Assembly: GCF_023821985.2 (NCBI RefSeq)
Contig: NZ_CP098805.1
Coordinates: 5,695,001 to 5,759,000, forward strand
DNA from: Dyadobacter chenhuakuii
Lineage (GTDB): Bacteria > Bacteroidota > Bacteroidia > Cytophagales > Spirosomataceae
Length of the DNA stretch: 64,000 nucleotides
Direction: 5' to 3'
Of the stretch, positions 44,694-53,220 are shown piece after piece. The notes beneath the pieces were generated by a model. The model was not told the DNA's origin, did not search any database, and saw only the letters and a list, made by a program, of their open reading frames with translations. A program made the position numbers and the translations under genes. Each line of letters begins with the position of its first letter. Position 1 is the stretch's first letter.

Positions 44694-46472
44694 CTACATT
44701 CGCTCCGGAACTTCTATCCCTAATAACCCCAAAGCCTTCTGAATTGTTTCAGCAACAGCACTAGATAATGCAACGCGGAATTTGACCGAATCTGCATTAG
44801 GATCAGAGAAAATAGACACTTCGGCATAGAACTGATTATAGACCTTCGCCAGCTCAAATGCATACAGTGAAATCACCGAAGGCGCAAACTCACTGGCGGC
44901 AGCCTGCACACGCACCGGATATTGAGACAATGCAAAGATCAACTCCCTTTCCGCCGGATGTAATGTATAGCTTACGGGTGGAATGACTGCTTGGATGCCT
45001 GACTGCTCCGCTTTTCTAATAATTGACCGAATCCTGGCATATGTATATTGAATAAATGGTCCCGTATGTCCTTGAAAATCAATAGATTCCTCCGGGTTGA
45101 AGAGCATTCGTTTCTTAGGGTCGACCTTTAAAAGAAAATACTTTAATGCACCCAGCGCGAGCTGGTTATATAGCTGCTTGGCTTCCGCACTGTCAAAATC
45201 ATCGATCTTACCGAGCTCCTGCGTTCTGCTGGCGGCGGTCTGGATCATTTGTTCTACCAGATCATCCGCGTCAACCACGGTGCCTTCGCGGGATTTCATT
45301 TTTCCGGAAGGCAGATCCACCATGCCATAACTGATGTGATAGCAGCCATCCGCATAAGGGCGGCCGAGTTTTTTTAGAATAGCGAAAAGGACCTTGAAAT
45401 GATAATCCTGCTCGTTTCCAACAACCCATAAATAGCGGTTGTTGTGAAAATCGCTGTATTTCAGCTCCGTGGTGCCCAAATCCTGCGTGATGTAAACCGA
45501 AGTGCCGTCACCGCGCAAAACCAGTTTTTCGTCCAGTCCTTCCGTGGTCAGGTCGATCCAGACGGAATTGTCTGGCTTTTTGTAAAAGACATTATTCTGT
45601 AGACCTTCTTCAATAATGTCCTTCCCTAGCAGGTAAGTGTTTGATTCGTAATAAGTTTTATCAAAACCAACCCCAATTTTATCGTAAGTCTGGCGGAAAC
45701 CTTCGTAAACCCAGCCATTCATTTTATGCCATAATGCAACGGTTTCGGGATCATTATTTTCCCAAAGCAAAAGCAATTTTTGCGCTTCCAGGATCCAGGG
45801 AGCCTTTTTTGTAGCTTCCTCCTCTGACATTCCCTGCTCTACCAGTTCGTTGATCTGCGTTTTGTATGTCTTATCAAACAGCACATAATATTTCCCAGCC
45901 AAATGGTCACCTTTGATCCCGCTCGATTCCGGCGTTTCGCCGTTGCCAAGCTCGCGGTAAGCCAGCATGGATTTGCAGATGTGAATGCCGCGGTCGTTGA
46001 CAAGACATGTTTTTACAACGTCATAACCACTGGCTTTGAGGATTTTAGATAGCGAATCACCAAGGAAATTATTCCTCAAATGTCCCAGGTGTAGTGGCTT
46101 ATTTGTGTTCGGCGATGAAAATTCGACCATCACGGATTGCCCGTTTGGCGCGAATGTTCCGAAATTCTGATCATTGAAAACATTTGAAAACAATTCCAGC
46201 CAAGTTGTGTCTTTGAGGCTGATGTTCAGGAAGCCTTGCACCACATTGAAGTTGGCCACAACAGAAGATTGCGCTACGAGCTCAGTTCCGATGATCTGGC
46301 CCATTTCAGCGGGGGATTTACGGATGGACTTGGTAAGCGGGAAAGTAACAAAAGTGTAAAATCCTTCAAATTCCTTTTTTGTCGGCTGTAAAATGATGTC
46401 TTCAATAGTTACTTCAAAATGCTTCTGGATTGCTTTTTGAATATCGTCCTTCAGAATTGCTTCAATCGTCAT
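44694..46472 (-). CDS. argS: Arginyl-tRNA synthetase
   Basis: A 592-residue class I synthetase that charges tRNA-Arg. The N-terminal Add1 domain (about 1-90) is followed by the HIGH-like HLGHLRNN, LVNDRGIHICKSM and the KMSKS-region variant KMKSREGTVVDADDL. The C-terminal anticodon-binding DALR domain ends AETIQKALGLLGIEVPERM. ATG 46472 (MTIEAILKDD) fits the family; an in-frame ATG at 46487 adds five residues. It is divergent from the unrecognised exported protein. Confidence 0.97.
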   Translation of the reverse strand: MTIEAILKDDIQKAIQKHFEVTIEDIILQPTKKEFEGFYTFVTFPLTKSIRKSPAEMGQIIGTELVAQSSVVANFNVVQGFLNISLKDTTWLELFSNVFNDQNFGTFAPNGQSVMVEFSSPNTNKPLHLGHLRNNFLGDSLSKILKASGYDVVKTCLVNDRGIHICKSMLAYRELGNGETPESSGIKGDHLAGKYYVLFDKTYKTQINELVEQGMSEEEATKKAPWILEAQKLLLLWENNDPETVALWHKMNGWVYEGFRQTYDKIGVGFDKTYYESNTYLLGKDIIEEGLQNNVFYKKPDNSVWIDLTTEGLDEKLVLRGDGTSVYITQDLGTTELKYSDFHNNRYLWVVGNEQDYHFKVLFAILKKLGRPYADGCYHISYGMVDLPSGKMKSREGTVVDADDLVEQMIQTAASRTQELGKIDDFDSAEAKQLYNQLALGALKYFLLKVDPKKRMLFNPEESIDFQGHTGPFIQYTYARIRSIIRKAEQSGIQAVIPPVSYTLHPAERELIFALSQYPVRVQAAASEFAPSVISLYAFELAKVYNQFYAEVSIFSDPNADSVKFRVALSSAVAETIQKALGLLGIEVPERM

Positions 46473-46633
46473 GAATGTTGGGGTCAATGGAAGTGCTTCT
46501 TCTAATTCAGAATGACATTTCCCAAAGTTTTTATTTGATTAAAATAATTTATAATATTAATAGCAATGTTGTCCTTTTTGATGCAAAATTAGGGTAAATA
46601 TTGAAGAGAGTTACACCCCTGAAGGAAGAAGTT

Positions 46634-48184
46634 ATGAATAACCATTCTTTGCAATGGCACCGGATTTACTACATGCTCTTTTTGTGTATCACTCCCGTTG
46701 TCGGTGCCTTCGCACAATTGCAGCAGTCCGACCGTCTGGAAATACCTGCTAACCCGACTTCAACGGAGCAGTTCGAGGTTTTTAGCCTGGGCGAGCAAGG
46801 TTTGCTATCCGTGATCAGGGGAAATGAATGGTCCAATTCACGGAATGAGCAATGGCAGTTTGTGAAGTATGACTCAACATTAAAAGCGGTCTGGCGGACA
46901 AGTTACAAGCTCGATTTTCGCTATATTCCTGTCATGGCTTACAAAGGCGAAGAAAGTGGTTACTGGCTTTTTGCTGAGCCGGATACGGACCGTTTTCTCT
47001 TTATGCAGATCAATTACGGCGACGGTTCTATCGACACTTATAAGGGAAATCTTTTAGCAGGTGTGGACGTACAACAGTTCAAGGTGATTGGAAGCAAAGC
47101 ATTGGTTTCGGGTTATTACAGGTCACGGCCGGTGGTTATCGTCCATTCATTTTTTGACCATACAACGCGCGTCTTACCAGGACTTTTTGAAAAAAATACG
47201 GAGCTGAACAATGTCGACATCAATGAAATTGACGGCTATATTAATGTGATTACTTATGCTTACCGGAAGAAAAACTGCGTTTTCGAAATCAAAACGTACA
47301 ATTACGATGGCAAACTATTGAAAAAGACAACATTAAGCGATCCCAGATATAGCTTTATCTCCGGCCAGATTGTGCCTTTGAATGCAGACGATTCTTATCT
47401 GATCGGCAATTATTCAGTTGGTTGCACGCAGTATTCACAAGGTTTGTACGTCACGCACGTGGAGCATGATGAGCCGCGCGATCCGCAGTTTATAGAATTT
47501 TCTGAATTGCAGAATTTCTTCAATTACATGAAGCCCAAACGCCGTGCGAAAATGATGGAGCGCATCGGAAAGAGGAAAAGCATGGGTAAGGAAAACAAGT
47601 TTCGTTACAGATTGCTGGTTCATGAGCTGATCCAGACAGAGAATGAGATTGTGCTGGTAGCGGAGGTTTATTATCCCAATCAAAGGTCAACGAGCCCGAT
47701 CATTACCGGCGGCATATCCCGGCCTTACATTTCGCGCTCACTCGAAGGTTACCGTTACACGCACGCGATTGTTTGCGGTTTTGACAGGAATGGTAAATTC
47801 ATGTGGGACAACACAATCACCATCAAGGATTTAACTAGTTACGATTTGCAGGAAATGGTCCAGGTGACGCCGGTTGACGACTACTTTGTATTGGCTTATC
47901 CGCAGGAAGGTGAAATTCATACAGAGGTGATCAGCAGGAACCAGGTTGTTGTGGAAAGCGAAAAATTCAAGATAACGGCCAAATCTGAAAAGGAAAAAGT
48001 GCTTAACAATGAAGATAGCTATCTCTCTCCCTGGTATGGACAGTATTTCCTCGCTTACGGTATGCAGCGCCTGGGCACATCCACCATCGGGCAGGGGCGT
48101 GAGGTTTTTTACATTAATAAATTAACCTACAAAACAGAGGACATCGGCAAAGCGACGAAGGAAGAAGCATCTCGCCCGCGCTGA
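46634..48184 (+). CDS. Exported protein of unknown function
   Basis: 516 residues from ATG 46634, with a probable signal peptide (YYMLFLCITPVVGAFAQ); a TTG 33 bp upstream is an alternative start. I do not recognise the family. The body is beta-rich with many YDGK, YDSTLKAVW and FDRNGKFMW strand turns, like a beta-propeller made of short repeats. A basic patch (about 325-345, MKPKRRAKMMERIGKRKSMG) interrupts it. It is probably periplasmic or outer-membrane linked. It is divergent from argS and convergent with pyrR. Confidence 0.8.
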   Translation: MNNHSLQWHRIYYMLFLCITPVVGAFAQLQQSDRLEIPANPTSTEQFEVFSLGEQGLLSVIRGNEWSNSRNEQWQFVKYDSTLKAVWRTSYKLDFRYIPVMAYKGEESGYWLFAEPDTDRFLFMQINYGDGSIDTYKGNLLAGVDVQQFKVIGSKALVSGYYRSRPVVIVHSFFDHTTRVLPGLFEKNTELNNVDINEIDGYINVITYAYRKKNCVFEIKTYNYDGKLLKKTTLSDPRYSFISGQIVPLNADDSYLIGNYSVGCTQYSQGLYVTHVEHDEPRDPQFIEFSELQNFFNYMKPKRRAKMMERIGKRKSMGKENKFRYRLLVHELIQTENEIVLVAEVYYPNQRSTSPIITGGISRPYISRSLEGYRYTHAIVCGFDRNGKFMWDNTITIKDLTSYDLQEMVQVTPVDDYFVLAYPQEGEIHTEVISRNQVVVESEKFKITAKSEKEKVLNNEDSYLSPWYGQYFLAYGMQRLGTSTIGQGREVFYINKLTYKTEDIGKATKEEASRPR

Positions 48185-48192
48185 TGTTGATA

Positions 48193-48732
48193 TTAATCGA
48201 CCATCCAGATATGGTCTGCCTCAAAGCCTTGTTCTTTCCATTCCACCTGCACGCGCTGACTTTCGACCGTACTTACCTGCATGCCGACATAATCCGGGTC
48301 AATAGGGATCTCCCTGTTGTAGCGACGGTCGATCAGGACCATTAGCTCAACAGTTTTGGGGCGTCCAAAGGCTGTCATAGCATCAAGCGCCGCCCGCACC
48401 ATGCGGCCGGTTGAAAGCACGTCGTCGATGAGGATCACTCTTTTTCCTTCGATCAAAAAAGGGACATTGGTTTTATTGGGTAGGAGCGGAGATTCCCGTC
48501 TCCGAAAATCGTCGCGATAGAAAGTTGCATCCAGGTGCCCCATTGGAATGTCTTTTCCCGTGCGTTCTCTCAGTTCGGCAATAATGCGTTCGGCAAAATG
48601 TATTCCCCGCGGTTGCAGTCCCATCACCACGGAGTTGGCAAAATCCTGGTGATTCTCAATCAGTTCCTGGCACAACCGGCTGGTCATGATTTCCAGCAGC
48701 GGGCTGCTTAGTATTAATCGTTTTTGGGGCAT
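48193..48732 (-). CDS. pyrR: PyrR bifunctional regulator/uracil phosphoribosyltransferase
   Basis: 179 residues. The PRPP-binding loop is VILIDDVLSTGRMVRAAL, and MGLQPRGIHFAERI and GHLDATFYRDDFRR match PyrR specifically. In Gram-positives PyrR is a UMP-dependent RNA-binding attenuator with weak UPRTase activity. Whether it binds RNA here is not shown, since no pyr operon or leader is near. It is divergent from pth by 66 bp. Confidence 0.94.
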   Translation of the reverse strand: MPQKRLILSSPLLEIMTSRLCQELIENHQDFANSVVMGLQPRGIHFAERIIAELRERTGKDIPMGHLDATFYRDDFRRRESPLLPNKTNVPFLIEGKRVILIDDVLSTGRMVRAALDAMTAFGRPKTVELMVLIDRRYNREIPIDPDYVGMQVSTVESQRVQVEWKEQGFEADHIWMVD

Positions 48733-48798
48733 AATGTAAATTCCCTGAATTTTAGCCTAAATTAAGTGCTCGAAGATGAAATCAAAAACTTTTAACAA

Positions 48799-49359
48799 AT
48801 GAAATATCTGATTGCCGGGTTGGGAAATATAGGTCCGGAGTACGCATTCACCAGGCATAATGTCGGATTTATGGTGCTGGACAGGCTAGCTGCGCAGCAT
48901 GATTTTAAATTTTCTTTCGAAAAACTCGCATTCGTGGCGGAGTGGAAGCACAAAGGCAGACAAATATATTTTATCAAGCCTACGACATTCATGAACCTAA
49001 GCGGCAAAGCGATCCGCTATTACATGGATCAGTTTAAAGTGCAGGAAGAGAATCTGCTGGTCATTCTCGACGAACTGCAACTACCATTCGGAACGTTGCG
49101 GATTAAGCCAAAGGGAAGCCATGGCGGGCATAATGGACTAAAAAATATTGAGGAGCTGCTGGCGTCAACAAATTATCCCCGTTTGCGGTTTGGAATAGGA
49201 AATAATTTTCCGAGAGGAAGGCAGGTAGATTATGTGCTAAAACCTTTTTCCAATGAAGAAATGACCGAGCTGCCCATATTTTTGGATAACGCTGGCGATA
49301 TGGTTCTTTCATTTTGTACTTTGGGAATACAGTCGACAATGAATAATTATAACCAATGA
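48799..49359 (+). CDS. pth: Peptidyl-tRNA hydrolase
   Basis: A 186-residue enzyme that recycles peptidyl-tRNA dropped by ribosomes. Catalytic features are GLGNIGPEYAFTRHNVGF (Asn and the key His), KPTTFMNLSG, VILDELQLPFG (Asp) and GSHGGHNGLKNI. Full length. It is followed by a 606-bp gap before the convergent OmpA gene. Confidence 0.96.
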   Translation: MKYLIAGLGNIGPEYAFTRHNVGFMVLDRLAAQHDFKFSFEKLAFVAEWKHKGRQIYFIKPTTFMNLSGKAIRYYMDQFKVQEENLLVILDELQLPFGTLRIKPKGSHGGHNGLKNIEELLASTNYPRLRFGIGNNFPRGRQVDYVLKPFSNEEMTELPIFLDNAGDMVLSFCTLGIQSTMNNYNQ

Positions 49360-49940
49360 TTGTACTAAATAAAGAATATATAAATATTTCAAGATTTGTA
49401 TTTATTCTGTTATTTGGTTATTTATCAAATTATTAATGAGGTGAAGATTTAATTTACAAGATTTAATAATAAAATATCCCTTGAAAACGAAGGTTAATTC
49501 CAAATATAATTCTGTTGGTGCGATTTGAGGATGTTTGTAATTTCGAAACTAATCCAGATATTTGTATCACGGTTCGCCGAAATAAAAATTGAATAAATCC
49601 AAGGAAATAAAATTAATGTTTTTACCTTTGCATTTATTATCGCAGTTCTATTAGTCGCTCAGTTACAAGTTAATAGGGCAAAAGTTAAAAGAAGGGCGAA
49701 TAGAGGTAAAAAAGCAATGTTTGCAGGCAAATCTGAAAGTTAGTTTGCTTCGTATATAGGCCAAATGTTTCCGTAATTAGTTAGTGAGGAAATTGGAGTA
49801 TTATTTAAAACATTGTTACTTTATATAAAAAAGAGATTTAGATACGCTTGCATTGATATATTTTTTCAGCAAAAAACGCCGAAGTCAGTCGCAAAAGATA
49901 TAAAAGATAAGAAAAGGTTAAGGGTTTAGGAATAGTCAGT
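49360..49940. other. A+T-rich gap of about 580 bp with no convincing gene, possible untranslated transcript
   Basis: No ORF with a proper start and family match was found. A TACCTTTG box at 49623-49630 matches the -7 consensus, the same box as before mnmA, but no TTG sits 17-23 bp upstream. At 49941-49975 a strong rightward terminator stands with no rightward gene just before it. A small RNA of roughly 330 nt between the two is possible. Equally, it could be the long 3' region of pth or decayed DNA. Confidence 0.4.
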
Positions 49941-49975
49941 ATAAAGCCGTCTCAGTGAGATGGCTTTATCTTTTT
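49941..49975 (+). terminator. Strong rightward intrinsic terminator overlapping the OmpA gene's last codon
   Basis: The 13-bp stem (49941-49953 with 49957-49969, one G-T pair) has loop AGT and is followed by C and five T. On the minus strand the T-tract is poor, so its main direction is plus. The second arm contains the stop codon of the convergent OmpA-family gene. Confidence 0.85.
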
Positions 49976-51360
49976 ATAGGCTCTGCCCAAATTTCCACCC
50001 TGCGGTTTGATCTCTTTAATGCTTCTGTCTGGTTCATGCGGCTTGGCTGCGCCGAACCATAACCTGAGCCTGAAATCCGGTTTTCGTCAATTCCTTTTCC
50101 CAGCAGATAACTTTTAACAGTCGCCACACGCATGTTCGACAACTCTAAATTCTTAGCAAAATCGCCGGTGTTGTCCGTATGGCCTTTCAGCACAATCCTT
50201 AAATTATCCCGCTTCTGAAAATAAGAAACAAGCGAATCAAGGCCTCGCAGTGCATCATCTTCCAGCACATCCGTGCTTTGCGTAAAATATAATGTGGATA
50301 ACGGTGTATCGTAAGTCGATTCCGAAAGGCTGATCAGCGACTTCACCTCTTCAAACCTGTTTGAAACTTTTACTGATACACTTTTGGATTGAAAGCCTTC
50401 TGCCTGGGCCGAAATGCGATATGTTTCGTAAGGCCGTAGTTCAAAGTTATAGATCCCGTTAACCGTTTTGGTCGATGCCACCAACGAATCCGAGTTGGAT
50501 TTGCGGACCGTTACATCGGCATCATTCACGGGTTTCAGGTTCTTTCCATCGTAGACACGACCTGTTACAACGGCCAGATTGGTGTTTCTTTTTGCAGGTT
50601 CTTTAACGGCGGGTTTCTCCTCTGGTTGCTTTTCTTCCTCTTTTTCGGCCACCGCTGCTTTGGATGCCCTGCTGATCGTCTGATAACTTCTTCTTACAAA
50701 AACGGGCGTCATCACACGGTCGTACACGCGGATAAGAACAATGGAGCCGGCACTGGATTCGTGATTAGCGATGAGGTCATCCTGGAAGAAATTAAGAACC
50801 TGGTCATTATCCAGCATTCCCTCCGTTCCAGGATCTTTGAACTCCAATTTCGATTGACCATTGATATACATTTTAATGATCTTGGTCTCGAAATCGCGCG
50901 AGTACACATAATGTACATACTGGTTTGCACGTACAGGTGCTTTTTCTCCGATCGCAAAATCGTAGAAATTGAGCTTGCCGTCGTATATATAACTGCCGTA
51001 GTCGCTTTTCCTGTTTTTAAAATCGAGAACCCTTTTCCAGCTGTCGAGCTCATCCATTTTAAAATAGACCTCAACCGTGAAAGATTTACTCAAAAAACCT
51101 TTGGCCTCCGCGTTATTGAACTGTAAACCACTGTTTTTTTCGAATTGATAAATGGTCCTGCTCAAATCATCAGAACCCGGAATTTTCTCTTTGACATATT
51201 TTCCAGGCTGCCCGAGCACTTTTAAAGACGGGCCGGCATTTTCAATAGGAGTAAGGCCATTGTTGAAGTCGTAGGTCCATTGACTTTGCGAAAAGGAAGG
51301 AAAACAAAGTCCGGTAAGAAGAATTACCAGCATGCACTTCGCATTAATTTTATCAATCAT
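49966..51360 (-). CDS. LamG-like/OmpA fusion outer-membrane protein
   Basis: 464 residues from ATG 51360, which gives a signal peptide (CMLVILLTGLCFPSFSQ); longer upstream frames overlap the divergent EamA gene. The N-terminal concanavalin-like (LamG) domain (about 25-220) includes SFTVEVYFKMDELDSWKRV and HYVYSRDFETKIIKMYING. A Pro/Lys/Glu linker leads to a carboxypeptidase-regulatory repeat (about 270-340, VTGRVYDGKNLKPVNDADV). The C-terminal OmpA peptidoglycan-binding domain has VLKGHTDNTGDFAKNLELS and RRVEIW. It probably links an outer-surface binding domain to the cell wall. Confidence 0.9.
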   Translation of the reverse strand: MIDKINAKCMLVILLTGLCFPSFSQSQWTYDFNNGLTPIENAGPSLKVLGQPGKYVKEKIPGSDDLSRTIYQFEKNSGLQFNNAEAKGFLSKSFTVEVYFKMDELDSWKRVLDFKNRKSDYGSYIYDGKLNFYDFAIGEKAPVRANQYVHYVYSRDFETKIIKMYINGQSKLEFKDPGTEGMLDNDQVLNFFQDDLIANHESSAGSIVLIRVYDRVMTPVFVRRSYQTISRASKAAVAEKEEEKQPEEKPAVKEPAKRNTNLAVVTGRVYDGKNLKPVNDADVTVRKSNSDSLVASTKTVNGIYNFELRPYETYRISAQAEGFQSKSVSVKVSNRFEEVKSLISLSESTYDTPLSTLYFTQSTDVLEDDALRGLDSLVSYFQKRDNLRIVLKGHTDNTGDFAKNLELSNMRVATVKSYLLGKGIDENRISGSGYGSAQPSRMNQTEALKRSNRRVEIWAEPIKR

Positions 51361-51433
51361 GCCCAAAAATATAAAAAGTGCAGGGTGAACCCGAAACGCA
51401 TCGTGTATTTTTGGAGCATAATTCTTTGAAAGC

Positions 51434-52306
51434 GTGAAAAACATTGGTATTGGCATTCTCTTTTCCATTCTGTGGTCGTCTGCATCTGTGGCTACCAAAT
51501 TTGGAGTCCGGTCAGCTGCTCCGTTAATATTGGCAAACGTTCGCTTCTTTATTGCTGGTATCTTATTGTTGTCTTTTTCCTATTTGCTCAGCAAAGATCC
51601 GTCTTACCGGATGCCTAACAAAAAGGAATGGAAGCAGCTTGCGCTATTCGGATTCCTTAATACAACGCTTTATCTCGGCCTCTACGTGTACGCTATGAAA
51701 TTTACTGCTGCCGGAATCGGCAGTCTGGCTGTTTCTGTTAACCCGCTGATCATTGTGCTGTTATCCGCCTGGTGGCTCAAAAGGCATCCACGGACGGAAG
51801 AATGGTTAGGGATAATTTTGGGAATGGCAGGGGTAGGCGTGGCAACTTACCCGTTACTGGCAGATAGTTATACGACAATAGGAGGGATAACATTGCTGCT
51901 GATCAGCATGATAGCGGTTTCCGCAGCCAGTGTATACTATGCTACGGTTCAGTGGGAGCTGCCCAATTTGCTGATCAATGGGTGGCAGGTTTGCTTGGGG
52001 GGTGTTTTTTTGCTTCCGGTAACATTGCTTTTCAGTGATTTTTCTACCACGGTCTGGGACGGAACATTCTGGCTTCCGGTGCTCTGGCTAAGCCTGGCCG
52101 TTTCCATCATCGGACTGATCTGCTGGTTTTACTTACTCAGAATTGACACAGTAAAAGCGTCCCTATGGCTCTTCCTATGCCCACTTTTCGGCTTCTTCTT
52201 CGCCTGGTGGCTCATGGACGAGCCGGTAACGATTTATACAATAGTCGGAACTGTGCTTGTAATCGGTGGATTATATGCGGGGCAGAGGCGGAAGCTGATG
52301 AGTTAA
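51434..52306 (+). CDS. EamA/DMT-superfamily transporter (RhaT/YdcZ-like)
   Basis: 290 residues from GTG 51434, with about ten hydrophobic helices arranged as two EamA repeats (about 3-135 and 148-285). ILFSILWSSASVATKFGV and the second-repeat end YTIVGTVLVIGGLYAG are typical of the family. It is an inner-membrane exporter or uptake carrier for a small metabolite of unknown identity. It is divergent from the OmpA gene and overlaps the convergent PhzF gene by 4 bp. Confidence 0.93.
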   Translation: MKNIGIGILFSILWSSASVATKFGVRSAAPLILANVRFFIAGILLLSFSYLLSKDPSYRMPNKKEWKQLALFGFLNTTLYLGLYVYAMKFTAAGIGSLAVSVNPLIIVLLSAWWLKRHPRTEEWLGIILGMAGVGVATYPLLADSYTTIGGITLLLISMIAVSAASVYYATVQWELPNLLINGWQVCLGGVFLLPVTLLFSDFSTTVWDGTFWLPVLWLSLAVSIIGLICWFYLLRIDTVKASLWLFLCPLFGFFFAWWLMDEPVTIYTIVGTVLVIGGLYAGQRRKLMS

Positions 52307-53094
52307 TCATCAATCAATATTTCCCCTTTCAAGTATAGCCTCGCCTGGCCGCCGATGTGTACGCGGTCGCCGTCCAGCTCGCATTTAAGGTATCCGCCGC
52401 GCTTTGAAAGTTGTTTGGCGGTCAGTGTTGTTTTATCGAGTTTTTCTGCCCAGTAAGGGATTAATGTTGTATGTGCAGAACCGGTTACGGGGTCTTCATC
52501 TATGCCTGATTGCGGTGCGAAGAAACGTGAAACGAAGTCAACATCCTCACCGGCAGCCGTTACGATAATGCCGCGTGCCGGAATGGTTGATAATACTATG
52601 ATGTCGAAATCCAGGTTTTTAAGCACCTCTTCGGATTCCAAAACCACCATATAGTCTGTTTTTCCTTTATATACTTCCAACATGGTCGTGTCCAAAAGGC
52701 CTTCCACTAATGCAGGCGGCGGCACGGCGATGTGATACAGGTCAACAGGAAAATTTAATGTAAGCCAATCTTCTTTGCAATCCACTTGCAGTTCGCCGCT
52801 GCGCGACTCAAAACGGATCGATTTGCCTTCGTAACCTTGAATATTAAAAATCACATATGCAGCAGCCAATGTTGCGTGGCCGCAAAGATCAACCTCAACT
52901 GAAGGCGTAAACCAGCGGATATGAAAGCCATTTTCATTAGGAACGTAGAATGCAGTTTCTGCCAGGTTGTTTTCAGCAGCGATGTTGAGCATTGTTTCAT
53001 CCGGAAGCCACTCATTCAGAGGGACAATCGCAGCAGGGTTTCCACAAAAGAGTTTATCAGTAAACGCATCGATCTGATATATGGATAGTTTCAT
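52303..53094 (-). CDS. PhzF-family isomerase
   Basis: 263 residues from ATG 53094 (MKLSIYQIDAFTD; an ATG two codons upstream is possible). It has the two-domain diaminopimelate-epimerase-like fold: FCGNPAAIVPL, the catalytic Glu in NNLAETAFYVP (E45-type position), VDLCGHATLAAAYV and DEDPVTGSAHTTL. The family isomerises or epimerises small acids; outside phenazine operons the substrate is unknown. No phenazine genes are nearby. Confidence 0.93.
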   Translation of the reverse strand: MKLSIYQIDAFTDKLFCGNPAAIVPLNEWLPDETMLNIAAENNLAETAFYVPNENGFHIRWFTPSVEVDLCGHATLAAAYVIFNIQGYEGKSIRFESRSGELQVDCKEDWLTLNFPVDLYHIAVPPPALVEGLLDTTMLEVYKGKTDYMVVLESEEVLKNLDFDIIVLSTIPARGIIVTAAGEDVDFVSRFFAPQSGIDEDPVTGSAHTTLIPYWAEKLDKTTLTAKQLSKRGGYLKCELDGDRVHIGGQARLYLKGEILIDD

Positions 53095-53220
53095 GTTCAA
53101 AAAATGGGGTTAACAATACCAAGGTATTAAAAATATTCTCGATTAGAAGAAGTTGTCTCTGGAAATTTTCAATATTATTATTCGAATCAGATAATAAATT
53201 CGACACTGGTTTATATGTAA

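Noticed and set aside
46584..46591. TAATTTTG box on the minus strand as argS promoter
   Set aside because: It matches TAnnTTTG, but there is no -33 element at normal spacing and it lies over 100 bp from the start; too weak to list as a feature.
49594..49740. A frame reading ...FAFIIAVLLVAQLQVNRA... then KVKRRANRGKKA, like a tiny membrane protein with a basic tail
   Set aside because: No ATG, GTG or TTG start in frame before the hydrophobic part (only an ATT), and it overlaps the -7-like box. Kept only as part of the unexplained gap.
51361..51498. Upstream in-frame extension of the LamG/OmpA gene
   Set aside because: It runs into the divergent EamA gene and hides the signal peptide that starts at 51360.
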